Origin: a virus
DNA: 21,794 nucleotides
Virus record (IMG/VR): IMGVR_UViG_3300023181_000085
Coordinates: 1 to 21,794 of that record
Reading direction: 5' to 3' (one strand)
The notes beneath the pieces are model-generated. The model worked only from the letters and a program-made list of their open reading frames with translations, made no database searches and was not told the origin of the DNA. The stretch's first letter is position 1, and every line of letters begins with the position of its first letter. The translations under genes were made by a program, and so were the position numbers. Positions 1 to 8,865 of the stretch are shown here, one piece after another.

Positions 1-1395
1 TTAGAGGCTATCCGATGTTTTCGAGGCTCCTGAAACAGCTAATCCAACCTTGCAGTTTATGACTTCCAGTGTGTCTATACGAGCAGAGTTGGCGCGTAGC
101 TGTAGACCGGCGCCACCAGTATCGTTCCCTCGATAATCCTGCATTACGGTGATAGTACCGAAGTGCGGTTTATAGGCCGGGCTGTGCGTGTCAACGGAGT
201 TCGCGCTTCCTTGTGCTACAACATTACGGACCTTAGTCATCATACTGCGACCGCTTAGATCCCAGCGTCCGTCACCGGCTACACGCGTAGGCGTCGTAGT
301 GGTAAAGCCATGTCGCGCATGGTTGCAGCTCAGCGTATCTAGTTGCGTACCGTAGCTGCCACTATCATTGAAGACGTAACCATACTGGGCATTAGTTGGT
401 TCGTTGTTGAGAGTATCGCCGAACACTGGGCCAACGACACCACAGTAATTGCTGGTGAAGTTGAAGAAGGTGGCATTTAGGTCCTCACCCTCGAACAGGC
501 CTGGCATATACGGACGTATAAACCCGCGCACGTTTAGACCTGATGCATTATTAGTGACGCTAGGATCGCTTGATAGGTAGAACCCTGTAGGAATCCGAAG
601 TCGAGCCTTGGATGGCTTGGCTAAGTATATGCCGGAGGTATAGTTTTCAATCAGTGCGCCAGTAGCGTAAACATTTGCGCCGTCTACCTTTGCCACAACG
701 AACCACTCACCAACCATCTGACCGGTGCCATCGGTATCGGGAACTATGTCATTGCTGAAAATCTTTCCGACATCGCCTACCTCGAAGGTATGGCCGGTCG
801 AATTCATCATGGATACGTAGCTGTTTACACCCCCGTTGCCCAGGTCTACCGACACCTTGGCAACAGATGAAACGGCAGTCAGGGGAGACGACAACTTGTT
901 AGCGAATGTGAACGGGACGATGTTACCGTATTGGTGGAACTTGGCGCCGTTAAAGTTACCGAACAAGTCGTCGCCATCACCCAACTCGACTAGTACAGTG
1001 GCGTTGATACCATAGGTCTTTGAGCTGTTAAACTTGAACTCGCGACCGGTTGCTTTCGCCTTCGCGAACATTGCGATAATTGCTGGGGTGTCAATTGCCG
1101 GGTCACCACCTACAGCGCCTTCCATTTCTGGGGTGATCCATGGTACTGCTTGCTGTAGAGTGCCGCCTTGTTCTAACGATACAAGCTGAGAACCAGAAGA
1201 TGATGCCAAATCGCTTCGAAGAAGCTCAGAATCAGCATCACTCTCAATAGCCGAAAGAGTCTTACGCTCAACCCCTAATCGGTCAGTATAGGTTGGCTCT
1301 GTACCATTAACAAACTCGTCAAGATGCTTAGCGTTATCATCCAAATCCCTCGGATCAATAGAAGGAACCGGATTACCAGTATTGTAGAAACTCAT
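1..1395 (-). CDS. Tailspike / tail fiber protein, possibly truncated
   Basis: This is probably the receptor-binding tailspike or fiber at the tail tip. The first ~65 residues (beginning MSFYNTGNPVPSIDPRDL) resemble the virion-anchoring head of phage tailspikes. From about residue 85 the sequence (AIIAMFAKAKATGREFKF, then YGINATVLVEL and FGNFNGAKFHQYG) looks like the entry into a right-handed parallel beta-helix. I chose the ATG at 1395, which forms an ATGA overlap with the upstream gene and has AGGAG 11 nt upstream; the GTG at 1407 would overlap that Shine-Dalgarno. The 464-residue product ends at TAA on bases 1-3, just after VINCKVGLAVSG, which reads like the middle of a beta-helix rung. Related spikes usually continue, so the C-terminus may be lost or sit in another gene. 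No catalytic residues can be assigned. Confidence 0.75.
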   Translation of the reverse strand: MSFYNTGNPVPSIDPRDLDDNAKHLDEFVNGTEPTYTDRLGVERKTLSAIESDADSELLRSDLASSSGSQLVSLEQGGTLQQAVPWITPEMEGAVGGDPAIDTPAIIAMFAKAKATGREFKFNSSKTYGINATVLVELGDGDDLFGNFNGAKFHQYGNIVPFTFANKLSSPLTAVSSVAKVSVDLGNGGVNSYVSMMNSTGHTFEVGDVGKIFSNDIVPDTDGTGQMVGEWFVVAKVDGANVYATGALIENYTSGIYLAKPSKARLRIPTGFYLSSDPSVTNNASGLNVRGFIRPYMPGLFEGEDLNATFFNFTSNYCGVVGPVFGDTLNNEPTNAQYGYVFNDSGSYGTQLDTLSCNHARHGFTTTTPTRVAGDGRWDLSGRSMMTKVRNVVAQGSANSVDTHSPAYKPHFGTITVMQDYRGNDTGGAGLQLRANSARIDTLEVINCKVGLAVSGASKTSDSL

Positions 1396-1904
1396 GGCAG
1401 TGGCCACTCCTGATTAATTGCTTGGTCTGTTTCGAGAATGTAGATTTGCCACGGATTAAGCGGCCATTTTTTGTTCATGGCGATATCGAATATCGCTTGT
1501 TCTGCTACGAAATCAGGGATTAGACCCCAGTCAATCGGAAGTATTGGGCGTTCGCGCAGTTCTAGTTCTGCCGATATAGTCCAGAGCAGCGGACCGAGTC
1601 GATTAGGACCAGAGTAAATATCAGTGAATCGAGCGGTGTAGTCCTGATACCCAAGCGGGGTTTCGAGCGGGCACTCGAACCACTGCGAGCCGTCGATTAA
1701 CTGGTCACGCCACCACGCCTCGAATGCCTGAGCCTGAGCAGAGTTAAAGATCCAGCTAATGCTAGCCATGGTCGGAACGCTAGTGAAATTCCGACGTTGA
1801 CGGGCGCGACCACTAGACAGTTCTGATCGTTTAAGCGGACTAACGGTCTGATAGGTTCGACCGTTATGCAATCCTCGCGGCAGTGATTCTGGATAATTAA
1901 TCAT
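1392..1904 (-). CDS. Conserved phage tail protein between tip and spike, function unknown
   Basis: A 170-residue protein encoded between the tail-tip protein and the tailspike, with ATGA overlaps at both ends (1901-1904 and 1392-1395), so its translation is tied to both neighbours. It starts MINYPESLPRGL. It is rich in aromatic residues: FEAWWRDQLIDGSQWFECPL and WTISAELELRERP suggest a beta-rich fold like small structural tail proteins. The C-terminal 40 residues contain repeated W-P-L elements (KKWPLNPWQIYI, INQEWPLP). Its place suggests a tail-tip or spike-attachment protein, but this is inferred from position alone. I recognise it only as a type of hypothetical protein found in siphovirus tail modules. 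Confidence 0.7.
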   Translation of the reverse strand: MINYPESLPRGLHNGRTYQTVSPLKRSELSSGRARQRRNFTSVPTMASISWIFNSAQAQAFEAWWRDQLIDGSQWFECPLETPLGYQDYTARFTDIYSGPNRLGPLLWTISAELELRERPILPIDWGLIPDFVAEQAIFDIAMNKKWPLNPWQIYILETDQAINQEWPLP

Positions 1905-4555
1905 GGCGGGCTTAGGTCATCTGATGCGTAGACCTCTACATTATACGTCATCGCCTCTACGTTAGCGGAGTCGGTGCCGTTTGGAGAAATAGAGGTAATC
2001 AGGACTGGATAGCCAATACCGAACAGCAAGTGCGGCGGCTCGCGATCTAGAGTTGTATCTGGTGGGAAGTCCAATCCTGAGATAGACAGATGGAAGTCAT
2101 CGATACGGGTTGCGATGTATGGACCGGAACTGCTGCCATCTTCGCGGCGAACGTAAAGATAGAAAGGACCGCCGCCAGACCAGTCGAAAGCCTCGGATGA
2201 TTCAATCACGCCGTTATCGTATTCGACCATGAAGGCAGATTGCGCATAACCTGGCACATCGTCGGCCACTTGCACAAAGCTCAGGTATCGAGAGTTAAGC
2301 GCATCAAGTTCGGTAGCCCAATTGTATTCCCAGCGACGAAACTTCAGTGCGCGACGTTGACGCATGCCGATACGCCATGCTTTCGTGCGGTTAGTGCAAC
2401 CTTCTGCCTTAACCTTCTGGATGCGTGTTCCTGCATCGCCTGGCAGACGGCATTCAACAGTCTCAACCTGCCAGGACACGCCGTCGACGTACTCAACATC
2501 GACGCCGTCATAGTCATCAGGGCGAACGGCAGTGAACGAGCGCTCAAGTCCACGAGTCATGTTCTGTGGCGTGTACATGGATTCAAATGCAATACGAGGC
2601 TCATCACGAGCTGGGCGCAGAAGACCGCGATCAACTGTAAGCTCACTGAACCCGCAAGACAACGCGTCGTTTATAACGCCCTTAGCTGTGCCGTTGGTGT
2701 TAGTTGCTTGGTCGTAGTGGTCGCCGCGATCCTTCCAAATAGCGTCGAGTCGATCCAGCTCTACTAGGTCGATGTCTGCGTCTGTATAGCCAACGTTTTT
2801 GGCGACGTAAGCGAAGAATGGGGCAATGTCGCGCGTTGCAACTGGTGGAGTCCATGCGCCATTGAGGCGAGTAGGAAGCTTGCGTGTAGCTTCAACTGAT
2901 ACAAGCGCCTCAGACTGAGCTGACAGACGATCACCTCCGCGAGCGTTGACGCTCATCACGGTTACGCCTGGATAGGTGATCGGCCCAGAAAGCAGAGAGC
3001 GTGCACCGTACCAGACAGTATCGTTGTTAATCTCGGTCTCGCGCTCAGACTGCTGAATGAATATCTTCTTGATTCGAGCCTCTGGACGCATCGGATATGG
3101 CAAGTCGACACGATTGGTGAAGCCCTGAGAGTCCAGAGACGCGCCTGTATGAGTCTTCTCGATGGTAGTCCATGCGCCTGCAACATCCATATCGCGCCAT
3201 TCGAATTGATGGAATGCGCCGACCTCGTAAACTTGGCCCTCTCGGCCTAGACCACACAGACCGGAAGGCATGAAGACGTCCCACTCGATAGCGGTAGCCT
3301 TTTCGCCAAACGGGCACATTGCGAACGGACCACGGTATCCGCCTTCAAGGTTGGACGGGTCAAGCGTTACCGATGCGGATGCTGTTTCGAGATAGACGAA
3401 GCCAGGGAAATCAGTATCAACGGCACCAGTCGAACCAAGACGCTCAACGGTAATCTGCGAGCCACTGAATACGGTCACACGGAAACGCTGACCACGAGGC
3501 GCAATGCTTGCAGGAAGCGATCCCAGAGTCAATCCAGTTACAGGCGCGCCACCATCAAAGTTAAGCGTCATCTCGGCTGGAATAGGGCCTACAGACGGCG
3601 TGAAGCTGTTTACGACGTACAAGCCTGCGTTCGATCCGGCGATCTCGATTGAGTCGCCAACTGACGGGGCCAGCATGTCGAGATTGAAGCCGCGAATAAT
3701 ATCCCGCGCACCGCCACCACCGTCTACAAAGTCGTATTGATACGATACGAGGATGCGGACGATAAGGCCTGTGAACCAATCTGGCGGGAATGCTCCGGCG
3801 CCTGATGGAATAGTAACTGTGTAGTCGTCAAAGATCTGAGAGGTGGCGACATAGCCGTTAGTCAGCGGTTCGGATACTGTCAGCTCAAGGCCGGACGATC
3901 CGTTAGAGCTAGAGCCAACCTCGGTTACGTCGTTCCACCACAGATGAGCAGGGTTTCCTGATAGATCGGCATTCGGGCCGTAGACATGAAACTCCACGTC
4001 GGCTCCAAGAGAAATAACAGGAGTGTCACCGATAAGGATCTTGTTGGTTGGAACCTCGTGCTCGCCCTTGCCGATACAAAGTAACATCTCGACATGCTGC
4101 TCACGAGGTCCGGCAAAGTAGCGACGCGGAGGCAGTAGGTAGTCAGGGTAAACCTTGCGAGTGCCTGCGATCTCGCGAATAGGTGAGTTCAGCTTGACCT
4201 TGTTACCCTTGATCGAAGCTTCGTTAATCCCTTCGCCATTCTGCGCGGTAGAACTAACCTTTGGAATCTTCGGCGTCAAAGTCTTGATGGCGACGAGAAA
4301 CAGTGCTCCGAAGAACAGTTCTGTACCCTTTGGCTCGATAACAATGTCGACAGTATCAGTGGCGGCGAACGAGCAAATAGTCCATTGCTCAGGCGGAATA
4401 ACCTCGCCATTCAAAGAAACGCTGATCGGGTGAACATCCATATCAGAATAGCTCGGCACGTTCTTGGCCAGCCAGTCGCGCACAGTCACACCGCCTGCGC
4501 GAAACTCTTCGCTAGGCTCATCATTCAGTTTCGATCCGAATACTCTAATTGTCAC
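1901..4555 (-). CDS. TipJ-like tail tip / host specificity protein
   Basis: An 884-residue protein of the lambda gpJ/TipJ type, the central tail-tip component that contacts the host and carries the spikes. The N-terminus (MTIRVFGSKLN to about residue 75) looks like the small ubiquitin-like domain seen in these proteins. It is followed by the conserved region IREIAGTRKVYPDYLLPPRRYF and by long beta-rich tail-hub domains. The start is GTG at 4555, inside the end of the NlpC/P60 gene (11-nt overlap). The only Shine-Dalgarno-like sequence is weak, so translation probably depends on coupling. The order tape measure, DUF1833, NlpC/P60, J-like matches the lambda-like tail-tip module and supports the call. 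At 884 residues it is shorter than lambda gpJ (1132). The long opposite-strand frames here look like shadows. Confidence 0.88.
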   Translation of the reverse strand: MTIRVFGSKLNDEPSEEFRAGGVTVRDWLAKNVPSYSDMDVHPISVSLNGEVIPPEQWTICSFAATDTVDIVIEPKGTELFFGALFLVAIKTLTPKIPKVSSTAQNGEGINEASIKGNKVKLNSPIREIAGTRKVYPDYLLPPRRYFAGPREQHVEMLLCIGKGEHEVPTNKILIGDTPVISLGADVEFHVYGPNADLSGNPAHLWWNDVTEVGSSSNGSSGLELTVSEPLTNGYVATSQIFDDYTVTIPSGAGAFPPDWFTGLIVRILVSYQYDFVDGGGGARDIIRGFNLDMLAPSVGDSIEIAGSNAGLYVVNSFTPSVGPIPAEMTLNFDGGAPVTGLTLGSLPASIAPRGQRFRVTVFSGSQITVERLGSTGAVDTDFPGFVYLETASASVTLDPSNLEGGYRGPFAMCPFGEKATAIEWDVFMPSGLCGLGREGQVYEVGAFHQFEWRDMDVAGAWTTIEKTHTGASLDSQGFTNRVDLPYPMRPEARIKKIFIQQSERETEINNDTVWYGARSLLSGPITYPGVTVMSVNARGGDRLSAQSEALVSVEATRKLPTRLNGAWTPPVATRDIAPFFAYVAKNVGYTDADIDLVELDRLDAIWKDRGDHYDQATNTNGTAKGVINDALSCGFSELTVDRGLLRPARDEPRIAFESMYTPQNMTRGLERSFTAVRPDDYDGVDVEYVDGVSWQVETVECRLPGDAGTRIQKVKAEGCTNRTKAWRIGMRQRRALKFRRWEYNWATELDALNSRYLSFVQVADDVPGYAQSAFMVEYDNGVIESSEAFDWSGGGPFYLYVRREDGSSSGPYIATRIDDFHLSISGLDFPPDTTLDREPPHLLFGIGYPVLITSISPNGTDSANVEAMTYNVEVYASDDLSPP

Positions 4556-4937
4556 GGTAGTAGATCACTCTTAGATATTGGGATTCGAAATCACTAACGC
4601 GCATCAGTCGAGCCCCCTTCTTCGGGTTAATCTCTAGCGCGTGCAATCCATTTTCTAGTTCAATTATAACAGCGACATGGATACACAAAGGTCCACGGAA
4701 CACAGCTGCAATGGCTCCGTGTTCTGGATCGCACTCTTCCATGTTGGCGGATTCTTGTTGATAGGCGCGGGTGAATTCTTTTGGTTGAGTGTTTCGGATT
4801 GCGCCAAATGATGGGAGCAGGCGTTTTCCGCAGTGCAAATTGCGAACCTCGCGACATAAACCCCAGCAATCATACTTTGCAGGTCCACGAGCGCCATCTT
4901 CGTATGTAGCGGCTAGATAAACGTTAAGCCAGTCCAT
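4545..4937 (-). CDS. NlpC/P60-like tail assembly peptidase
   Basis: A 130-residue NlpC/P60-type protein, the counterpart of the lambda gpK peptidase domain. It may trim or position tail-tip proteins or cut peptidoglycan during DNA entry. The likely catalytic cysteine is Cys24 in KYDCWGLC, followed by His87 in CIHVAVI; the third polar residue is probably in ALEINPKKG (Glu102 or Asn104). I chose the ATG at 4937, which overlaps the previous stop as TAATG and begins MDWLNVYLAATYEDG, the usual start of this family. An upstream start at 4991 would add 18 unrelated residues encoded inside the neighbour. Lambda K has an extra JAMM domain that is absent here. Confidence 0.85.
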   Translation of the reverse strand: MDWLNVYLAATYEDGARGPAKYDCWGLCREVRNLHCGKRLLPSFGAIRNTQPKEFTRAYQQESANMEECDPEHGAIAAVFRGPLCIHVAVIIELENGLHALEINPKKGARLMRVSDFESQYLRVIYYRDN

Positions 4938-5425
4938 TATAAATACTTGAGCGCTGGTGCAAACTTGCTCGTATATAGATCGCGAGGCCATTGCATATTC
5001 ATAATATCTAGGAACCCCGCATCGATCTGAACAGTAGTCCCACTAACACTGCCGCCGAGAACAGTCGCATAGAACGGTTTCTCAGATGGCGTAGTCAGAT
5101 CAACATTCAAATACCGACGAAACGTCAGAGTAATTCGCTGCGAAAAGAACAGTGCAGAGTCGATTCTTTTCTGCGCCTCACCTGTAACGTTATCAATCGC
5201 AAAACTAAGCGTCTGATTGCCATGATTGCTTTTCTTTGGAAGCGCAATAGCAATAGGCGCGGCCATGAATGTCTTGAATACGACACCATCCAAGCCTAAT
5301 GTCATGTCTTCGTAACCCTTGACGATGTAAAGCGGCTCATCCCATGCAGGACAAGCTAACTCTACAGTGTCAATAATTACTTCTGATCCTGCCGATGCGT
5401 AGACTCGCTCGATTAGAGTGCTCAA
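4937..5425 (-). CDS. DUF1833 family tail protein
   Basis: A 162-residue protein of the DUF1833 type, found just before NlpC/P60 and tip proteins in siphovirus tail modules, where it takes the place of a lambda L/M-like tip component. Family-like features are RVYASAGSEVIIDTVELACPAWDEP near the N-terminus, LSFAIDNVTGEAQKRID in the middle and MQWPRDLYTSKFAPAL at the end. The start is TTG at 5425, overlapping the tape-measure stop (TTGA). It is supported by GGAGG eight bases upstream and by the lack of any in-frame ATG until residue 42. The gene ends in a TAATG overlap with the NlpC/P60 gene. Confidence 0.82.
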   Translation of the reverse strand: MSTLIERVYASAGSEVIIDTVELACPAWDEPLYIVKGYEDMTLGLDGVVFKTFMAAPIAIALPKKSNHGNQTLSFAIDNVTGEAQKRIDSALFFSQRITLTFRRYLNVDLTTPSEKPFYATVLGGSVSGTTVQIDAGFLDIMNMQWPRDLYTSKFAPALKYL

Positions 5426-7929
5426 GTTCCCTGCCTCCGAGTACCAGTCAATGAGTTAATCATTCTACCGGTTTTGCCATCACCCATTCCGTCGCCCACA
5501 ATCACGTCAACGACCCATGCGCGGTCTGCCTCGCTGAACTTAGTCGATGCCGATGCGTTGTCATTGCCGTAGTTGTGCACGTTAACAACTGGAGCGGCAC
5601 CAGCAGCACCTGCACCACTAGATGCGTCCTTGTTGCTAACCACGTCGCCGCGACTGTTCGGCATCATGTACTGACGACCGTTGGCAGCGTTGAAAATCTC
5701 AGGTGCACCTGTTTCGTTCACTCGATACATGCCGTCTGCCTGCACTGGACCGCCGAGAGCACGACCAGAGAACAAGCCGATAGCGGCTGGGATTGCGCTT
5801 GCCATTGCCGCCAAGCCAGAATATGCAGCACCACCAAACGAAGCTACAGACGCGGCAGCGGCGGCGGGAGCATATGCAGCCGTCAATACGCCAGCACTTG
5901 CCACGCCAAAGCTCGTCGAGGCAGCTTGAGTTGCTTTACCTACAGCGGCCATGATGACTTGTTGCTTAACCCATTCGATACCGGCCTGCACGAACGATCC
6001 GATAACGGCATTCAGCACGGTGTTAGCGACATTACCCAAAGCATCTTGCAGACTCATCGTTCCCGAAAGAAGACCTCCGAGTGCTTGCGTACCTGACTGA
6101 CCCAGTGCATCAAGGCCATCCATCAAAGCTTGGTTGCCGGCAGACTGAGCAGCGAAACGCTGGGTTTCGATCTCCATCATGCGGGCGTTGTAGTCGGTTT
6201 CGGCTTGCTCTTTGAAGGTCAGATAGTCAGTATCGCTAAGCATTTTCGCTTGCTTGAGCGTTTCCAGATCCTTTAGCTGTTTCTCAAGGCCTTGCTGAGC
6301 GCCAGCAGCAGGGTCAACCTGGCCGAGCAATGCCTTGTTAGCCTGGGCCTGATTCAAGTCATACAGAGCGCCCGCCATAGCACGAACCTGCGCAACTTGC
6401 TCAGGAGTTGCGTACTCATTTAGGCTAAGCTCTGCACGCTGCATAGCAACGTCACGCGCATTTTGCCCGACTGCTGCCAACTCAGCACCGAGCTTCGAAT
6501 AGACCTCGATGTTCTGCTCAACGCCGCGCTTTTCTTCGGCTGCTGCACGCTTAGTTAGCTGGTCATTCTCGGTAGTGAGCTTCTTGTTAGTAGCGCCTTC
6601 CTGCTTGCGAGCGTTTTCCAGATTGTAGATTTCTGCTGCCAGCTTCTGAGCTGCTGCGATTTCCTCTGGCTTAGCACCGGCTCCTAGCTTGTTTACGGCT
6701 GCTGCTTTGGCTCGCTCTACTCCGACTAGGCGGGTTAGTTCTGCTTCTTTCTGTAGGTTATCAAGCGCTTTCTGTGAGTCAGTAGCTGGTGCATTGTTTG
6801 AAGGCTTTATATTTAAAGGGCCTCCAGTCGGGGTGCTAGCAGCCATCCCTTTACGAGTAAGCTCAATCTCATCATTAAGCTTAGCCTGAAGGTCTTGCAA
6901 CTGCTTCATTCGATTTTTGTTTGGGCCAAAAAGCCTTTCGTTTTCAAAATTAATAAGACGCGTAGTATCAGCCTGGTCTTCAAGAAGAGAGTTAAGCTTT
7001 TCTTGCGGCGACAGGTTTCCTGATATTTTATTAAGGTTTTCAGCGACAGCATCTAGAAGTCCGGCAAGCTTTTGAGATGCGCCGGCTGCTTGGTCAATCT
7101 TCGAAATTGCCGCACCCATCGAGTTAACGATTGCGTTGGATGCGTCACCAACAGAGCGCGGAACCTTTTTGAATTCCTCGTTTACTTTACCGGTTTGCTC
7201 ATATACAGCGGTAAGAACTCGATCAATCGTCAGCTTTCCATCCAACATTTGCTGGCGAAGTTCATTGAACGGAATGCCAAGACCGTCGGCAATCTTTCGG
7301 CCAAGTTCTGGCATCTGCTCAATAATCGAGTTGAATTCTTCGGCGCGCAGAGTGCCGCCAGCTACCGCCTGGGAGAACTGGCGGAGTGCTGCACTAATCT
7401 CTTCAGCGCTAGAGCCGCCAATCTTGCCGATCTTTTGCAGGGTGTCAGTCAGGCTAAGAACTTGATCGCGAGTAACGCCAAGGCTTCTAAGTGATGCGGT
7501 TAGGCTTTCCCACAGCTTAATTGTAGTAGTAAGGTCCGATCCGCCAGCAGATGAGATCTGTAGCAAAGCAGAGTAGTTTGTTCTTGCATCAGAGGCGCTG
7601 GCTGAGAGCCTTGTAACCCTTGACTGAAGAAGCGTAAATTGCTCGCTTAGTTTCTGTAAGTTAGCAAGCGCCTGAACCGACACTATCCCGGCAATAGCTC
7701 CAGCTAATGGCGCGATTGCGAAATTAAATTTTGACGCGCCAGAACTAGCGCCGACCATGCTCTTCCCGAGAGTGCCCATACTCTTGGAAGAATTAGCCGC
7801 AGCCTTGTCGGTCTTGTTGAAACCGGTCTGCAAGCCGTCAAGACTCTTGTTCACATTTTGCGAGCCAGTCAGGACTTGAGCCGTCTCAATTTCAACCTGG
7901 TATTGGATGGATCCGGCATTGATAGTCAT
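5422..7929 (-). CDS. Tail tape measure protein
   Basis: An 835-residue tape measure protein, which sets tail length and is ejected with the DNA. The conserved domain at about residues 90-290 contains LSEQFTLLQSRVTRLSASASDARTNY, then the hallmark stretches TLRAEEFNSIIEQMPELG and DGKLTIDRVLTAVYEQTGKVNEEFKKVP. Alanine- and glutamine-rich coiled-coil sequence follows (about 380-600). A hydrophobic, Ala/Gly-rich segment (about 610-720) probably inserts into or crosses the cell envelope. The C-terminal region GRALGGPVQADGMYRVNETGAPEIFNAANGRQYMMPN is typical of these proteins. It starts in an ATGA overlap with the chaperone gene and ends in a TTGA overlap with the DUF1833 gene. By the usual rule of about 1.5 angstrom per residue the tail would be roughly 125 nm long; this is an estimate. 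Confidence 0.95.
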   Translation of the reverse strand: MTINAGSIQYQVEIETAQVLTGSQNVNKSLDGLQTGFNKTDKAAANSSKSMGTLGKSMVGASSGASKFNFAIAPLAGAIAGIVSVQALANLQKLSEQFTLLQSRVTRLSASASDARTNYSALLQISSAGGSDLTTTIKLWESLTASLRSLGVTRDQVLSLTDTLQKIGKIGGSSAEEISAALRQFSQAVAGGTLRAEEFNSIIEQMPELGRKIADGLGIPFNELRQQMLDGKLTIDRVLTAVYEQTGKVNEEFKKVPRSVGDASNAIVNSMGAAISKIDQAAGASQKLAGLLDAVAENLNKISGNLSPQEKLNSLLEDQADTTRLINFENERLFGPNKNRMKQLQDLQAKLNDEIELTRKGMAASTPTGGPLNIKPSNNAPATDSQKALDNLQKEAELTRLVGVERAKAAAVNKLGAGAKPEEIAAAQKLAAEIYNLENARKQEGATNKKLTTENDQLTKRAAAEEKRGVEQNIEVYSKLGAELAAVGQNARDVAMQRAELSLNEYATPEQVAQVRAMAGALYDLNQAQANKALLGQVDPAAGAQQGLEKQLKDLETLKQAKMLSDTDYLTFKEQAETDYNARMMEIETQRFAAQSAGNQALMDGLDALGQSGTQALGGLLSGTMSLQDALGNVANTVLNAVIGSFVQAGIEWVKQQVIMAAVGKATQAASTSFGVASAGVLTAAYAPAAAAASVASFGGAAYSGLAAMASAIPAAIGLFSGRALGGPVQADGMYRVNETGAPEIFNAANGRQYMMPNSRGDVVSNKDASSGAGAAGAAPVVNVHNYGNDNASASTKFSEADRAWVVDVIVGDGMGDGKTGRMINSLTGTRRQGT

Positions 7930-8549
7930 TTATTCACCTGATACTGACGCAATCTGTTAATTTCTGCGAGACGGGCCATTGCTTCGTCGTGTTCTTCTGT
8001 AGGCGGTAGTGTTTCAGGCTTTCCGAACTTGGATTGCATGGCTCCTGAAAACTCTGTCATTGTTAGGTTCCAAGCTTCAGCGCTGGACAGGCCGAGATGA
8101 GCAATTGCCTGAGCGACGAATTCACGAGGGCGAAACTCCGGTACATATTCTTCTTTTGGCTTTGCTAGCAAACGACCTTCCGGCTTCACGCCGACGATCC
8201 CATGACGCATAAGGCAGCGGGCAATGTGGACCATATCCTGAGACGGCATTGCGCCGGGAACGAACGATCCCCAGCGACTACCTACATGACCAAGCAAAGG
8301 CGTCAGGTCGGCATCACAGCAAGCCATTAGTACGTCATATGCCGTAGCCATTACCTCACGCTCCCAAGCCCTGTACGCAGGCACAGGCCAGAACGGATTG
8401 ATCTTTGGAGCAGAGAAAAGGATGCCGAATTTGGACACGATCTCGGATGGAGATCCTAGCGAGTCGATAGCAGCGAGACTTGGCCGAAATACGTAGTCGG
8501 TATCACCAAGGCTAACCCCGACCTCGCCCACAGAAGTGATTGCGCGCAT
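7926..8549 (-). CDS. Tail assembly chaperone (DUF6246-like)
   Basis: A 207-residue protein that resembles DUF6246-type proteins found between major tail protein and tape measure, where a tail assembly chaperone is expected. The N-terminal part starts MRAITSVGEVGVSLGDTDYVF and continues with FRPSLAAIDSLGSPSEIV. The C-terminal third (REFVAQAIAHLGLSSAEAWNLTMTEFSGAM) resembles the gpT-like extension, whose helices are often membrane- or tape-measure-interacting. I see one continuous frame covering both parts, so no programmed frameshift is needed. It is the first gene of the last minus-strand unit, 26 nt downstream of the -10-like element at 8576-8581. The Shine-Dalgarno is weak. It couples to the tape measure gene by ATGA. 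Confidence 0.78.
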   Translation of the reverse strand: MRAITSVGEVGVSLGDTDYVFRPSLAAIDSLGSPSEIVSKFGILFSAPKINPFWPVPAYRAWEREVMATAYDVLMACCDADLTPLLGHVGSRWGSFVPGAMPSQDMVHIARCLMRHGIVGVKPEGRLLAKPKEEYVPEFRPREFVAQAIAHLGLSSAEAWNLTMTEFSGAMQSKFGKPETLPPTEEHDEAMARLAEINRLRQYQVNK

Positions 8550-8575
8550 GATTTGCGTCCAGAAATAATTGGACT

Positions 8576-8581
8576 ATTTTA
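8576..8581 (-). promoter_or_regulatory. Candidate extended -10 promoter for the tail unit
   Basis: On the minus strand the sequence reads CATGGTAAAATAGTCC, with TAAAAT as -10 and TG one base before it (extended -10 form). The gap to the chaperone ATG is 26 nt. The same arrangement precedes the genes starting at 13382 and 17603. No convincing -35 is seen. Confidence 0.5.
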
Positions 8582-8651
8582 CCATGCGGGTATTGACTCA
8601 ATCAGAATCATGGATGTACCCTCACAGCTCAATCGAATTAAGGAGCTTGAA

Positions 8652-8861
8652 ATGAAGACATTACTGCTTGTAGCTGCATTGTGCGATTCGAATGGATGCA
8701 CATACATGGACATCACAGATAGGTTTGGAATAAAAAGCGATGCAGAGTGCGCGCATGTCTCCGTTTTTCTGAATGAAGAGAATATTCTCAACAATAAAAA
8801 CCCAAGATTTGCTTGCCTGGAGCCGTCAAAACTAAAGAGCCTTGCAGGGAAAAATATGTAG
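8652..8861 (+). CDS. Small possible winged-helix DNA-binding protein
   Basis: A 69-residue plus-strand gene placed between the major tail protein and the tail chaperone, against the direction of its neighbours. I chose the ATG at 8652 because AGGAG lies six bases upstream (8641-8645); a longer frame from TTG at 8553 would run through the divergent control region. The protein (MKTLLLVAALCDSNGCTY, then MDITDRFGIKSDAECAHVSVF, then LNEENILNN) has the helix, helix-turn-helix and short-loop pattern of small winged-helix regulators such as MarR-type domains. This is by eye only. It lies head-to-head with the tail unit and ends where the major-tail terminator begins, so it looks like a moron-type cassette. 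It could regulate late genes or act on the host; neither is shown. Confidence 0.6.
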   Translation: MKTLLLVAALCDSNGCTYMDITDRFGIKSDAECAHVSVFLNEENILNNKNPRFACLEPSKLKSLAGKNM

Positions 8862-8865
8862 GCAA

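Noticed and set aside
2240-2767. Plus-strand frame (175 codons) opposite the tail-tip gene
   Set aside because: Antisense to a conserved gene, Cys/Val-rich composition of a shadow frame, no start signals.
4938-4991. Upstream start for the NlpC/P60 protein
   Set aside because: It would overlap the DUF1833 gene by 55 nt; the TAATG junction at 4937 matches the family's usual N-terminus.
7926-8549. Programmed frameshift in the tail chaperone gene
   Set aside because: One continuous frame already covers both chaperone-like parts and couples directly to the tape measure; no second frame of suitable length and no need for slippage.
8553-8651. Extended TTG start for the small plus-strand protein
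   Set aside because: The ATG at 8652 has AGGAG six bases upstream, and the extension would run through the shared divergent control element.
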